Below are positions 51,890 through 59,519 of a stretch of 59,519 nucleotides of DNA, one piece after another; position 1 is the stretch's first letter, and every line of letters starts with the position of its first letter. Position numbers and translations under genes: made by a program. Origin of the DNA: Lachnospiraceae bacterium (GTDB lineage: Bacteria; Bacillota; Clostridia; Lachnospirales; Lachnospiraceae). Under the pieces are notes generated by a model, which saw only the letters and a program-made list of their open reading frames with translations, did no database searches and was not told where the DNA came from. The stretch is from assembly GCA_017424235.1 (NCBI GenBank), contig JAFPAQ010000039.1:1-59519 (forward strand), read 5' to 3'.

Positions 51890-53377
51890 ATGAATCAGGG
51901 ATATAGTATATATAGTGATATCAAAACAAGAACAGGTGGAGAGATATACATAGGTGTTGTTGGACCTGTAAGGACAGGGAAGTCAACTTTTATAAAACGT
52001 TTTATGGACATAATGGTACTTCCCAAAATCGAAAATGAACATGAGCGCAATCGTACTAGGGATGAACTTCCACAGAGTAGTGGTGGAAAAACCATTACCA
52101 CTACTGAACCTAAATTTATACCAAAAGAAGCAGCAAGTCTAAAAATAAGTGATGATGTAGACGTAAAAATACGTCTAATAGACTGTGTCGGTTATATGGT
52201 AGATGGTGCAGTCGGACATATGGAAGAAAACATTGAACGTATGGTAAAAACACCCTGGAGTACGGAAGAGATACCCTTTACACAAGCTGCCGAATTAGGC
52301 ACATGCAAGGTAATTCAAAACCACTCTACAATTGGAGTAGTTGTAACTACTGATGGCAGCTTTGGTGAAATCCCTCGTGAAAATTATATTTCAGCTGAAG
52401 AACAGACCATTATTGAATTAAAAGAATTAGGAAAACCATTTATTGTTCTGGTTAATACAACAAAGCCTTATGGTACGGAAGCAAAAACTATTGCTGATGA
52501 AATAGAAAAAAAATACAATGTCAAAGCACTTCCTGTAAACATAGAACAATTACGAATTGAAGACATAAACACAATTTTGGAACAGGTAATGTATGAATTT
52601 CCGATTTCTGTTATAGAATTCTATACACCAAAATGGATGGATATAATGAACACCAATAATCCTATGAAACAGGAGATAATAGAAGTTTTAAAAGGAATGA
52701 TGGATAAACTTTCAAAAGTAAGAGATTTGAAAAATTGTAATGCTGATAATATTTTCCAGTTTGACAGTGATTATGTAAAAAGATGCAAATTTGACAAATT
52801 AAATATTTCAGATGGATCGGCTTCCTTTCTACTAGAAGGGGATAACAAATATTATTATGAATTATTAAGTAGCATAACCGGAGAAAAAATTACAGGTGAA
52901 TATCAGCTAATGCAATTATTGTCTTCGCTTGCTGAAATGAAACAGGAATATAATAAAGTATTGAGTGCTATTGAAAGTGTAAGACAAAAGGGATATGGAG
53001 TAGTAACTCCTGATAAAGAGGAAATTGTTCTTGAAAATCCTACAATGATCAAACATGGTAATAAATATGGCGTAAAAATAAAAGCTCAAAGTCCTTCTAT
53101 TCACTTAATAAAAGCAAATATAGAAACTGAGATTGCACCTATTGTTGGCACACAACAGCAGGCTCAGGATCTAATTGATTATATATCAAATGCTGAAACA
53201 TCAAAGAAGGGAATATGGGAGACAAATATCTTTGGAAAAACAGTAGAGCAGCTTGTAAATGATGGAATTACAAGTAAGGTATCAATGATAGGTGAAGAAA
53301 GTCAGATTAAACTCCAGGATACAATGAATAAGATAGTTAATGATTCTACAGGTGGAATGGTTTGTATCATTATATAG
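51890..53377 (+). CDS. spoIVA: Stage IV sporulation protein A (spore coat morphogenetic ATPase)
   Basis: SpoIVA polymerises on the forespore surface using ATP and forms the base layer of the spore coat. The 495-residue product is full length, close to the 492 residues of B. subtilis. Walker A is GPVRTGKSTFIKRF near the N-terminus, followed by family segments ELPQSSGGKTITTTEPKFIP (core SSGGKTITTTEPKF), DCVGYMVDGAVGH and NTTKPYGTEA. The start at 51890 has GAAAGGAGAA directly upstream; an in-frame start codon at 51863 would precede it. Its presence suggests the organism sporulates or descends from sporulating relatives. Confidence 0.96.
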   Translation: MNQGYSIYSDIKTRTGGEIYIGVVGPVRTGKSTFIKRFMDIMVLPKIENEHERNRTRDELPQSSGGKTITTTEPKFIPKEAASLKISDDVDVKIRLIDCVGYMVDGAVGHMEENIERMVKTPWSTEEIPFTQAAELGTCKVIQNHSTIGVVVTTDGSFGEIPRENYISAEEQTIIELKELGKPFIVLVNTTKPYGTEAKTIADEIEKKYNVKALPVNIEQLRIEDINTILEQVMYEFPISVIEFYTPKWMDIMNTNNPMKQEIIEVLKGMMDKLSKVRDLKNCNADNIFQFDSDYVKRCKFDKLNISDGSASFLLEGDNKYYYELLSSITGEKITGEYQLMQLLSSLAEMKQEYNKVLSAIESVRQKGYGVVTPDKEEIVLENPTMIKHGNKYGVKIKAQSPSIHLIKANIETEIAPIVGTQQQAQDLIDYISNAETSKKGIWETNIFGKTVEQLVNDGITSKVSMIGEESQIKLQDTMNKIVNDSTGGMVCIII

Positions 53378-53382
53378 ATTGT

Positions 53383-53420
53383 AAATCGCACGATTGGTTA
53401 TTCTAAGCGTGCGATTTTAA
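53383..53420 (+). terminator. Terminator after spoIVA
   Basis: AAATCGCACG (53383-53392) and CGTGCGATTT (53408-53417) form a perfect 10-bp stem with a 15-nt loop and a short T/A tail. Confidence 0.8.
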
Positions 53421-53511
53421 AATTATTGATATATTACTGAGACAATATTTTATATATCGCAGTAATATTTTTTAAACTTTATATATTTTTTATTAATTTA
53501 GGCAAAAATTA

Positions 53512-53520
53512 TGCTATACT
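53512..53520 (+). promoter_or_regulatory. Extended -10 promoter upstream of cdd
   Basis: TGCTATACT is an extended -10 element about 70 bp before the cdd start. No strong -35 is visible in the very AT-rich upstream sequence. Confidence 0.55.
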
Positions 53521-53591
53521 CAGTATAAATATATTTTTAGGCACAGTCATAGCCTGCATATTCAATTCTGAAGAAAGGTATGGGACTAATT

Positions 53592-53999
53592 TTGAAAACA
53601 AATGAATTAATAAAAGAAGCTTTAGAAGCACGGAAAATGTCATATTCTCCATATTCAAAATATAAGGTAGGCGCCGCTTTACTTACAAAAGATGGAAAAG
53701 TATACAGAGGTTGCAATATTGAGAATGCTGCATATACCCCTACAAACTGCGCTGAGCGCACAGCATTTTTTAAAGCCTTAAGTGAGGGTGAACATGATTT
53801 TGAGTCAATAGCAGTGGTTGGAGGTTATGGCGATATACCTGAAGGCTATGCATATCCCTGTGGCGTGTGCAGACAGGTTATGATGGAATTTTGTGATTCA
53901 AAAACCTTTAAAGTTATAACTGCCATTTCAGAAAACGAATACATTGAAAAAACTCTTGAAGAGCTATTGCCATTAGGCTTTGGACCTTCAAATTTATGA
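53592..53999 (+). CDS. cdd: Cytidine deaminase, probable TTG start
   Basis: Cdd deaminates cytidine and deoxycytidine for pyrimidine salvage. The 135-residue product has the zinc-binding and proton-shuttle motif NCAERTAFF (Cys53, Glu55) and PCGVCRQ (Cys90, Cys93), and SPYSKYKVGAAL at the start of the core. I choose a TTG start at 53592 because GAAAGG (53573-53578) lies exactly 13 nt upstream, the gap found at other genes here, and the resulting N-terminus MKTNELIKEALEA fits the family. The ATG at 53580 directly abuts GAAAGGT and would leave no spacing. Confidence 0.9.
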   Translation: MKTNELIKEALEARKMSYSPYSKYKVGAALLTKDGKVYRGCNIENAAYTPTNCAERTAFFKALSEGEHDFESIAVVGGYGDIPEGYAYPCGVCRQVMMEFCDSKTFKVITAISENEYIEKTLEELLPLGFGPSNL

Positions 54000-54008
54000 T
54001 TACAAATT

Positions 54009-54055
54009 CTTGATTAATTCACACTACACTATCGCAATTTCCTATAACGTAAAGA
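54009..54055 (-). repeat. Dispersed palindromic-type repeat, copy C
   Basis: TTGATTAATTCACACTACAC followed by TATCGCAATTTCCTATAACG is the near-identical reverse complement of copy A (1512-1546) and shares the TTGATTAAT/CACTA..CAATT pattern with the left arm of copy B (50694-50723). It sits between cdd and the UlaG-like gene. Confidence 0.65.
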
Positions 54056-54071
54056 AAGGCACCATATTGTA

Positions 54072-54788
54072 ATGAAAATAGTATATATCAAGCATAGTAG
54101 TTTTTTAGTCGAGTTGGAAAAACATATTCTTCTCTTTGATTATTATATGGATGGAGAGCTTCCAAAACTGGATGATAACAAGGAAATACTTGTATTTACA
54201 TCTCACAAACATTCAGACCATTTTAATCTCAAAATATTTAATTTGTCTCATAAATATTCAAATATTCATTTCTTCTTAGGAGCAGGAGTAAGGTTTAACG
54301 ATAAATATCTTAAGAGAAATGAAATTGACATTGATATAGACAAATATATTACCACATTGTATAAACGTCAGGAAATCGAATACCATGATATTCATATCCG
54401 TACATTAAGGTCAACTGATGCAGGTGTTGCATATATTATCAATTGCGAAAATATGACCTTTTATCATGCCGGAGACCTTAATAACTGGTGTCGCGAAAGC
54501 GAAAGTGATGATTATAACAAAAAAATGAAACAAGATTACGAAAATGAACTTAATGCAATAAAAGGACTACATATAGATTATTCTTTTGTTCCTCTTGATC
54601 CCAATTTGGAAAACACTTATTACCTTGGAATGAATTATTTTCTGTCTGTAGTTGATACAAATTGTGTATTTCCAATGCACATGTGGGATAAGTATGAATA
54701 TATAGAAAAGTATATACAAAATGAAGGAGCTATATATTCAGATAAGGTTGTAAGAATATCAAAACCCGGACAAGAATTTTTTTATTAA
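54072..54788 (+). CDS. UlaG-like MBL-fold metal-dependent hydrolase
   Basis: The product is 238 residues with the metallo-beta-lactamase fold: metal motif SHKHSDHFN, a downstream FYHAGDLNNW containing the next ligands, and a C-terminal FPMHMWDKYEYIEKY with the last histidine. The family (UlaG/MBL-fold hydrolases) acts on lactones, phosphodiesters or N-acyl compounds; the substrate here is not evident. GAAAGG lies 12 nt before the ATG. The upstream intergenic stretch contains repeat copy C and the stop codon of cdd is 70 bp away. Confidence 0.85.
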   Translation: MKIVYIKHSSFLVELEKHILLFDYYMDGELPKLDDNKEILVFTSHKHSDHFNLKIFNLSHKYSNIHFFLGAGVRFNDKYLKRNEIDIDIDKYITTLYKRQEIEYHDIHIRTLRSTDAGVAYIINCENMTFYHAGDLNNWCRESESDDYNKKMKQDYENELNAIKGLHIDYSFVPLDPNLENTYYLGMNYFLSVVDTNCVFPMHMWDKYEYIEKYIQNEGAIYSDKVVRISKPGQEFFY

Positions 54789-54855
54789 GTGACTGTGGAT
54801 AGTTACTGTTAAGTATACTCTTTAGTTTATTTGCAGACAGGGGGAAATAAGTAGC

Positions 54856-56571
54856 ATGGAAGTAATAATATTATTAGTTATTTTGTATTTGGCTTTTCTG
54901 TATATTGTCATTCGTGGAGCAATGGAGAACAAAAAGCAACGTCAAAAATACAGGCAATATTTAAAAGACTTATTTGGAAAATTTTCAGACAGGAAAATGT
55001 ATACTGAGGATGTAGAGAATTTGTCTCGAACAACTATAAATGAAGAAGAATTTTTGGTAGATGACATTACCTGGAATGATCTTAGTATGGACAGGATATT
55101 TGAACAGATGAATTTCACACAGTCTTCATCCGGTGAGGAATATCTATATAAAATGCTAAGAAAGCCTGTGTTAAATAATAAAAATGACCTGGATAAAATG
55201 AACCGCCATATTGAATACCTTATGAAAAATGAAGAAGAACGCATTGAAATAATGACAAAGCTTCATTCATTAAATCGTTCCGGTAAATATACTTTAAAAG
55301 ATTATATGGATTATCTTGAAACACTTGGAAATAGAAATAATCTTAAGCATTATGTTGCCAATATACTTATTATTGCATCTTTTGCCCTGATTTTTATTAA
55401 TACATCTTTGGGAGTGGCATTATTAATTGGTACAGTATGTTACAATATGGCAACATATTTTGGTGAAAAAGGAAAAGTCGCTCCATATGTATCTACTTTT
55501 GCATATATTATGCGACTGGTTAATCAGACTGATGAAATACTAAAGCTACAATACTCATGCAAATCCAATAAAGAAGAAGATTCAGGAATAAATGATTATC
55601 TGAATACCCTTAAAGAAAAGAGAGCTTCATTAAAAGGTCTGGAAACAAACTCAAAAATGGTACTCAAAATAGGTGTCTCAAATGGAAGTATGGAAGAACT
55701 GTTATTTGATTATATCAAAATGATAACTCATATTGATTTGATTAAATTTAACAGTATGTTTAAGCAGGTAAAAGAAAGAAGTAATGAAATATTTGATTTA
55801 TCTGAAAAAATAGGCTATATAGACGCTGTTATTTCTATTGGATATTATCGAGCCGCCTTACCTTATTACTGTACACCACAGCTAAGTGAGGGAAATGATA
55901 TTGCTTTCGAAATAGAAGATGGATACCATCCATTAATAACCTCACCTGTTCCAAACAGTTTTTCTCAATCAAAAGGAATGCTGATAACAGGCTCAAATGC
56001 ATCTGGAAAATCTACCTTTTTGAAAATGGTTGCTATTAACTCTATACTTGCACAGACTATTTATACCTGTGCTGCAAAAAAATACAGTGCAAACTATTAT
56101 AGAACTTATTCATCAATGGCTCTTAGAGATGATCTTTCAAATGGGGAAAGTTACTATATTGTAGAAATTAAAGCATTAAAACGAATATTGGACGCTGTAC
56201 CAAATAGTGATACTCCTTTATTATGCTTTGTTGATGAGGTACTTCGTGGAACAAATACAGTTGAACGTATTGCTGCATCAGCACAGATATTAAAATGTCT
56301 GGCACAAAAAAATGTTCAATGCTTTGCAGCAACACATGACATTGAACTTACTCACTTATTAGAAGGAATTTATAATAACTATCATTTTGAAGAGGATGTT
56401 AAAAATGGCGATATTATATTTTCATATTATCTCATGGATGGACGTGCTCATACAAGAAATGCCATTAAGCTTTTGGAAATAATTGGATTTTCAAAGGATA
56501 TTATTAGTTCGGCAGATAATATGGCTGCGGATTTCTTAAATAGTGGAGAATGGAATAGCAAGTTTCTTTAA
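54856..56571 (+). CDS. Membrane-anchored MutS-like ATPase
   Basis: The product is 571 residues. An N-terminal membrane segment (VIILLVILYLAFLYIVI) and two more around residues 165-205 (LIIASFALIFINTSLGVALLIG) precede a MutS-type ATPase: Walker A GSNASGKST (residues 379-387), Walker B LLCFVDEVLRGTN, and signature FAATHDIELTHLL. The mismatch-recognition domains of MutS are absent; only lever/clamp-like helices and the ATPase remain. Such membrane MutS-family proteins are widespread in Firmicutes and have no known mismatch role. A GGGGG ribosome site precedes the ATG. Confidence 0.88.
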   Translation: MEVIILLVILYLAFLYIVIRGAMENKKQRQKYRQYLKDLFGKFSDRKMYTEDVENLSRTTINEEEFLVDDITWNDLSMDRIFEQMNFTQSSSGEEYLYKMLRKPVLNNKNDLDKMNRHIEYLMKNEEERIEIMTKLHSLNRSGKYTLKDYMDYLETLGNRNNLKHYVANILIIASFALIFINTSLGVALLIGTVCYNMATYFGEKGKVAPYVSTFAYIMRLVNQTDEILKLQYSCKSNKEEDSGINDYLNTLKEKRASLKGLETNSKMVLKIGVSNGSMEELLFDYIKMITHIDLIKFNSMFKQVKERSNEIFDLSEKIGYIDAVISIGYYRAALPYYCTPQLSEGNDIAFEIEDGYHPLITSPVPNSFSQSKGMLITGSNASGKSTFLKMVAINSILAQTIYTCAAKKYSANYYRTYSSMALRDDLSNGESYYIVEIKALKRILDAVPNSDTPLLCFVDEVLRGTNTVERIAASAQILKCLAQKNVQCFAATHDIELTHLLEGIYNNYHFEEDVKNGDIIFSYYLMDGRAHTRNAIKLLEIIGFSKDIISSADNMAADFLNSGEWNSKFL

Positions 56572-56591
56572 TGCACAAAAAAATATGTTGC

Positions 56592-56621
56592 TTGACTATG
56601 TCACAGGTAAAGTGTTATTAT
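56592..56621 (+). promoter_or_regulatory. Promoter of the small membrane-protein gene
   Basis: TTGACT (56592-56597) and TATTAT (56616-56621) are spaced by 18 nt. It starts 20 bp after the MutS-like stop codon. Confidence 0.55.
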
Positions 56622-56696
56622 AATTATATAAATTGTCTGTAAATTTAGTGATTAGTTATAGATAATAATAAATAAAATGAATGTGAGGTACTGGTA

Positions 56697-56855
56697 GTGG
56701 GAAATTTAATTGAATTTTTAAGAATGACATTATCTTATCTGTTTACTTTCGCTGTAATTATCGCAGTAGCCGGAGCTGGTGGTTTCGTAGGTCTTAAGAT
56801 ATGGAAACCTAAGGCTAAAATTGAGAGTGATGTAAAAGTAGAAGACACAAAATAA
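56697..56855 (+). CDS. 52-residue single-pass membrane protein (small ORF, GTG start)
   Basis: A GTG at 56697, preceded by GTGAGG (56682-56687) nine nt upstream, opens a 52-codon frame ending in TAA at 56853. The product has one hydrophobic span (LSYLFTFAVIIAVAGAGGFVG) followed by a basic KIWKPKAK stretch and an acidic tail (ESDVKVEDTK), so it is probably an N-out or N-in single-pass inner-membrane protein. The gene has its own promoter and a perfect terminator 21 bp later, which argues that it is real. No named family is recognised. Confidence 0.7.
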   Translation: MGNLIEFLRMTLSYLFTFAVIIAVAGAGGFVGLKIWKPKAKIESDVKVEDTK

Positions 56856-56875
56856 TATATTTTATTTTGGTATTC

Positions 56876-56909
56876 GAGGTGCTTTGATTATTTCAAAGCA
56901 CTTTTTTTT
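56876..56909 (+). terminator. Intrinsic terminator after the small membrane-protein gene
   Basis: GTGCTTTGA (56879-56887) and TCAAAGCAC (56893-56901) form a perfect stem with a 5-nt loop and eight T residues. It is followed by 90 bp of AT-rich sequence without recognised signals. Confidence 0.88.
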
Positions 56910-57002
56910 ATACTAACACATTTAGTCAAGCCCCTTTTTCAATTTCATAATAATTGTACTTATTTGATAAAATATTTTAGTTATTACCGTCAAGTATTAT
57001 AA

Positions 57003-57088
57003 TTGACATGGCACTACTCTTAATCTATACTTAATGTATTGACGCTATATATTGTGTCTAATAAAAAAACATACACTATATAATAATC
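57003..57088 (+). promoter_or_regulatory. nrdDG promoter with two NrdR-type boxes
   Basis: TTGACA (57003-57008), 17 nt and TATACT (57026-57031) form a strong promoter with a predicted start near 57038. ACGCTATATATTGTGT (57042-57057) matches the NrdR box consensus ACACTATATATAGTGT at 14 of 16 positions. A second, half-conserved box begins ACACTATATA at 57073, 31 bp (three helical turns) further on. TATAAT at 57079 overlaps the second box and may be a second -10. Repression by the Zn/ATP-cone regulator NrdR is expected. Confidence 0.75.
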
Positions 57089-57242
57089 GTTTTGCGTTAT
57101 GTAAATAGCAAAGTTTAAATTTTTTATTTATTCAGATAATTAAAAAAATTTGCTATTTCTATACGTATTATTCTATATAATCAGTTTATAATGACCATAA
57201 AAGGCAAAACTATTATTATTGTTGTTAAGGAGGATGCTAGTA

Positions 57243-59435
57243 ATGGGTAAGAATGCAGAAGATCAAAAACCATCAGAAGAGTTTGATTACAGTAGTCTGT
57301 ATAAACCAAACAGTGAAATTTATGTAATTAAAAAAGATGGTAGTAAGGAATTATTTAATGTACAAAAAGTAATTGTAGCGGTTGGAAAGTCTGCATACAG
57401 AGCATTAACTAAATTTACAGATGCAGAAAAACGTTCAATATGTGAAAAAGTTATCAGCAAAGTAAATGAGATGGAAAGTTCTGAGTTGCCTATACCGGTT
57501 ATGCACAATATTGTTGAAAGTGCACTCGAGGATATTAAGCCATTAGTAGCAAAAAGTTACAGAGATTATCGTAACTATAAACAGGATTTTGTCAGAATGA
57601 TGGATGATGTTTACAAGAAGAGTCAATCTATCATGTATGTTGGTGACAAAGAAAATGCCAATACTGACTCAGCACTTGTTTCTACAAAGAGAAGCTTAAT
57701 TTTTAATCAGTTCAACAAAGAATTATACCAAAAATTTTTTATGACCACAGAAGAGATACAAGCTTGCAGAGACGGTTATATTTATGTCCATGATATGTCA
57801 GCAAGACGCGACACAATGAACTGCTGTCTGTTTGATGTACAAAATGTACTTTCAGGTGGTTTTGAAATGGGAAATATATGGTACAATGAGCCAAAATCAC
57901 TGGATGTTGCATTTGATGTTATTGGAGATATAGTTTTAAGTGCAGCAAGTCAGCAGTATGGTGGCTTTACTGTACCTGAGGTTGACAAGATTTTATCTCC
58001 TTATGCAGAAAAAACTTTTAATTCTTCTTATGAAAAATATATTCGTCTTGGAATTTCTGATGAAATGGCTGAAGCAGAAGCATTATCTGATGTCCAGAGA
58101 GAATTTGACCAGGGCTTCCAAGGTTGGGAATATAAATTTAATACTGTGGCAAGCAGTCGTGGAGACTATCCATTTATCACAGTTACAGCAGGTATTGGTA
58201 CAGACCGTTTTGCAAAGATGGCAACCATCCAGATGCTTAATGTGAGACGTAAGGGACAAGGTAAAGCAGATTGCAAGAAACCTGTTCTTTTCCCTAAGAT
58301 TGTATTCTTATACGATGAAAATCTTCATGGACCCGGAAAACCCTTAGAAGACGTATTTGAAGCAGGAATAAAATGTTCAGCAAAGACAATGTATCCGGAC
58401 TGGTTAAGTCTTACAGGAAAGGGCTACATTGCAAGCATGTACAAACAGTATGGAAAGGTAATCTCGCCTATGGGTTGTCGAGCATTCCTTTCACCATGGT
58501 ATGAAAGAGGCGGAATGCATCCGGCTGATGAAAAAGATTCACCTGTTTTTGTAGGTCGATTCAATATAGGTGCAGTTTCTTTGCATCTGCCTATGATTCT
58601 TGCAAAATCAAGACAGGAGAGCAAAGATTTTTACGAGGTTCTTGACTATTATCTTAACCTTATAAGACAGCTTCATATTCGTACTTATGCATATCTTGGA
58701 AATATGCGTGCTTCAACAAATCCTCTTGCATACTGCGAAGGTGGATTTTTAGGAGGAAACCTAAAGCTCTCGGATAAGATTAAGCCGTTATTAAAATCTG
58801 CTACTGCATCATTTGGAATAACAGCATTCAATGAACTGCAAATGCTGTATAATGGAAAATCATTAGTAGAAGATGGTGCTTTTGCACTTGAAGTACTTGA
58901 ATATATCAATAAAGAAGTAAACAGATTTAAAGAAGAGGATGGCAACTTATATGCTATATATGGTACACCTGCTGAAAACCTGTGTGGTTTACAGGTAAAA
59001 CAGTTTAGAGCAAAATATGGCATTGTAGAAGGCGTATCAGACAGAGAATATGTCAGCAATAGTTTTCATTGCCATGTCGCAGAAACTATCACACCAATTG
59101 AAAAACAGGATCTTGAATACAGATTTTGGGAATTATCAAATGGTGGCAAAATCCAATATGTTAAATATCCAATAGATTACAATTTATCTGCGATAAAAAC
59201 TCTTGTAAGAAGAGCAATGGATATGGGATTCTATGAGGGTGTAAATCTTTCGCTTGCTTATTGTGATGACTGTGGTCATCAAGAGCTTGAAATGGATGTA
59301 TGTCCAAAATGCGGAAGTAAAAACCTGACAAAAATTGAAAGAATGAATGGTTATCTGTCGTATTCAAGAGTACATGGAGATACCAGATTAAATGATGCAA
59401 AAATGGCAGAAATAGCAGAAAGGAAGTCAATGTAA
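57243..59435 (+). CDS. nrdD: Anaerobic (class III) ribonucleoside-triphosphate reductase
   Basis: NrdD converts ribonucleoside triphosphates to deoxy forms in anaerobes using a glycyl radical. The 730-residue product has an N-terminal ATP-cone (IYVIKKDGSKELFNVQKV), the barrel with DTMNCCLFDVQNVLSGGF, RGDYPFITVTAGIGTDRFA (core DYPFITVTAGIG), the C-terminal zinc site CDDCGHQ...CPKCG, and the glycyl-radical site Gly703 in RMNGYLSYSRVHGD. The ATG at 57243 has AAGGAGGATG just upstream; the in-frame start at 57219 precedes that site. The activase gene follows two bases later. Confidence 0.97.
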   Translation: MGKNAEDQKPSEEFDYSSLYKPNSEIYVIKKDGSKELFNVQKVIVAVGKSAYRALTKFTDAEKRSICEKVISKVNEMESSELPIPVMHNIVESALEDIKPLVAKSYRDYRNYKQDFVRMMDDVYKKSQSIMYVGDKENANTDSALVSTKRSLIFNQFNKELYQKFFMTTEEIQACRDGYIYVHDMSARRDTMNCCLFDVQNVLSGGFEMGNIWYNEPKSLDVAFDVIGDIVLSAASQQYGGFTVPEVDKILSPYAEKTFNSSYEKYIRLGISDEMAEAEALSDVQREFDQGFQGWEYKFNTVASSRGDYPFITVTAGIGTDRFAKMATIQMLNVRRKGQGKADCKKPVLFPKIVFLYDENLHGPGKPLEDVFEAGIKCSAKTMYPDWLSLTGKGYIASMYKQYGKVISPMGCRAFLSPWYERGGMHPADEKDSPVFVGRFNIGAVSLHLPMILAKSRQESKDFYEVLDYYLNLIRQLHIRTYAYLGNMRASTNPLAYCEGGFLGGNLKLSDKIKPLLKSATASFGITAFNELQMLYNGKSLVEDGAFALEVLEYINKEVNRFKEEDGNLYAIYGTPAENLCGLQVKQFRAKYGIVEGVSDREYVSNSFHCHVAETITPIEKQDLEYRFWELSNGGKIQYVKYPIDYNLSAIKTLVRRAMDMGFYEGVNLSLAYCDDCGHQELEMDVCPKCGSKNLTKIERMNGYLSYSRVHGDTRLNDAKMAEIAERKSM

Positions 59436-59436
59436 T

Positions 59437-59519
59437 ATGAGATACCACAATATTACTAAAGATGATATGTTGAATGGAGATGGTCTGCGTGTGGTTTTAT
59501 GGGTTGCAGGCTGCTCACA
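59437..59519 (+). CDS. nrdG: Anaerobic ribonucleotide reductase activating protein (3' truncated by window end)
   Basis: The frame opens at an ATG at 59437, one base after the nrdD stop codon, with AGGAAG about 15 nt upstream. The visible 27 residues (MRYHNITKDDMLNGDGLR, then VVLWVAGCS) match the N-terminus of NrdG, a radical-SAM enzyme that makes the glycyl radical on NrdD; the last cysteine seen is the first of the expected CxxxCxxC cluster. The rest lies beyond the window. Location directly behind nrdD supports the call. Confidence 0.9.
   Translation, partial: MRYHNITKDDMLNGDGLRVVLWVAGCS

Noticed and set aside
53580-53591. ATG at 53580 as the start of cdd
   Set aside because: It follows GAAAGG with almost no spacing; the TTG at 53592 has the 13-nt gap seen at other genes. 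It remains a fallback.

Overview
The window reads as chromosomal DNA of a low-GC, anaerobic Gram-positive bacterium, most likely a plant-polysaccharide-degrading member of the Lachnospiraceae (Clostridia). The evidence is the AT-rich sequence with TTGACA/TATAAT promoters and GAAAGG/AGGAGG ribosome binding sites, a Tyr T-box leader, a NiCo (czcD-type) riboswitch, an oxygen-sensitive class III ribonucleotide reductase (nrdD/nrdG), a sporulation gene (spoIVA), a [FeFe]-hydrogenase-like chemoreceptor, and xylan and uronate utilisation genes. The species call is inference. No rRNA, tRNA, prophage, CRISPR array or intact insertion sequence was seen.

Layout. 1-3.4 kb: the end of a ThiS-like/FtsA-like gene, a WalJ/YycJ-type metallo-hydrolase, and an ACT-domain plus DUF711 pair. 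3.4-7.9 kb: a LacI regulator diverging from uxaC-eda-kdgK, which converts hexuronates to central metabolites, with a shared operator motif in both promoters. 8.0-10.3 kb: a metal-homeostasis block made of a NifX/His-Cys/SlyD fusion, a NiCo riboswitch with overlapping terminator, and a CDF exporter. 11-14.8 kb: a secreted GH43-CBM6-SGNH lipoprotein and a LysR regulator. 14.8-19 kb: an EamA transporter, a cysteine synthase, and a cytoplasmic hydrogenase-like chemoreceptor. 19-21.2 kb: a GH10 xylanase whose ribosome binding site lies in a long hairpin. 21.4-26.7 kb: a U32-like protein, a (p)ppGpp-synthetase-like protein with a mini-ORF leader, glycerol kinase, and DUF1846 behind a triple-hairpin leader. 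26.9-30.9 kb: metF, a stand-alone MetH activation protein, and a MetH lacking that domain; together they form the folate/B12 branch of methionine synthesis.

30.9-31.3 kb is a REP-like repeat zone. It is followed by a GntR-ABC-permease-permease operon, a PHP phosphoesterase, a membrane lipase, a radical-SAM DNA-metabolism pair (TIGR03916/TIGR03915 type), an SGNH esterase and a flippase. 41-53.4 kb is mostly housekeeping: T-box/tyrS, prs, DUF512 radical SAM, der, plsY, gpsA, a MoxR/CoxE-type AAA-VWA pair, a zinc-ribbon protein with a disordered N/Y/R-rich tail, and spoIVA. 53.5-59.5 kb holds cdd (probable TTG start), a UlaG-like hydrolase, a membrane-anchored MutS-like ATPase, a 52-residue membrane protein, and nrdD-nrdG behind two NrdR-type boxes.

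Recurring structure not explained by genes includes a dispersed palindromic repeat (about 1.5, 50.7 and 54.0 kb), and an unusually constant 13-nt gap between GAAAGG and the start codon at seven genes, which decides several start sites. The gene products are mostly recognisable. The best candidates for undescribed biology are RNA leaders and domain fusions rather than a new multi-gene system.
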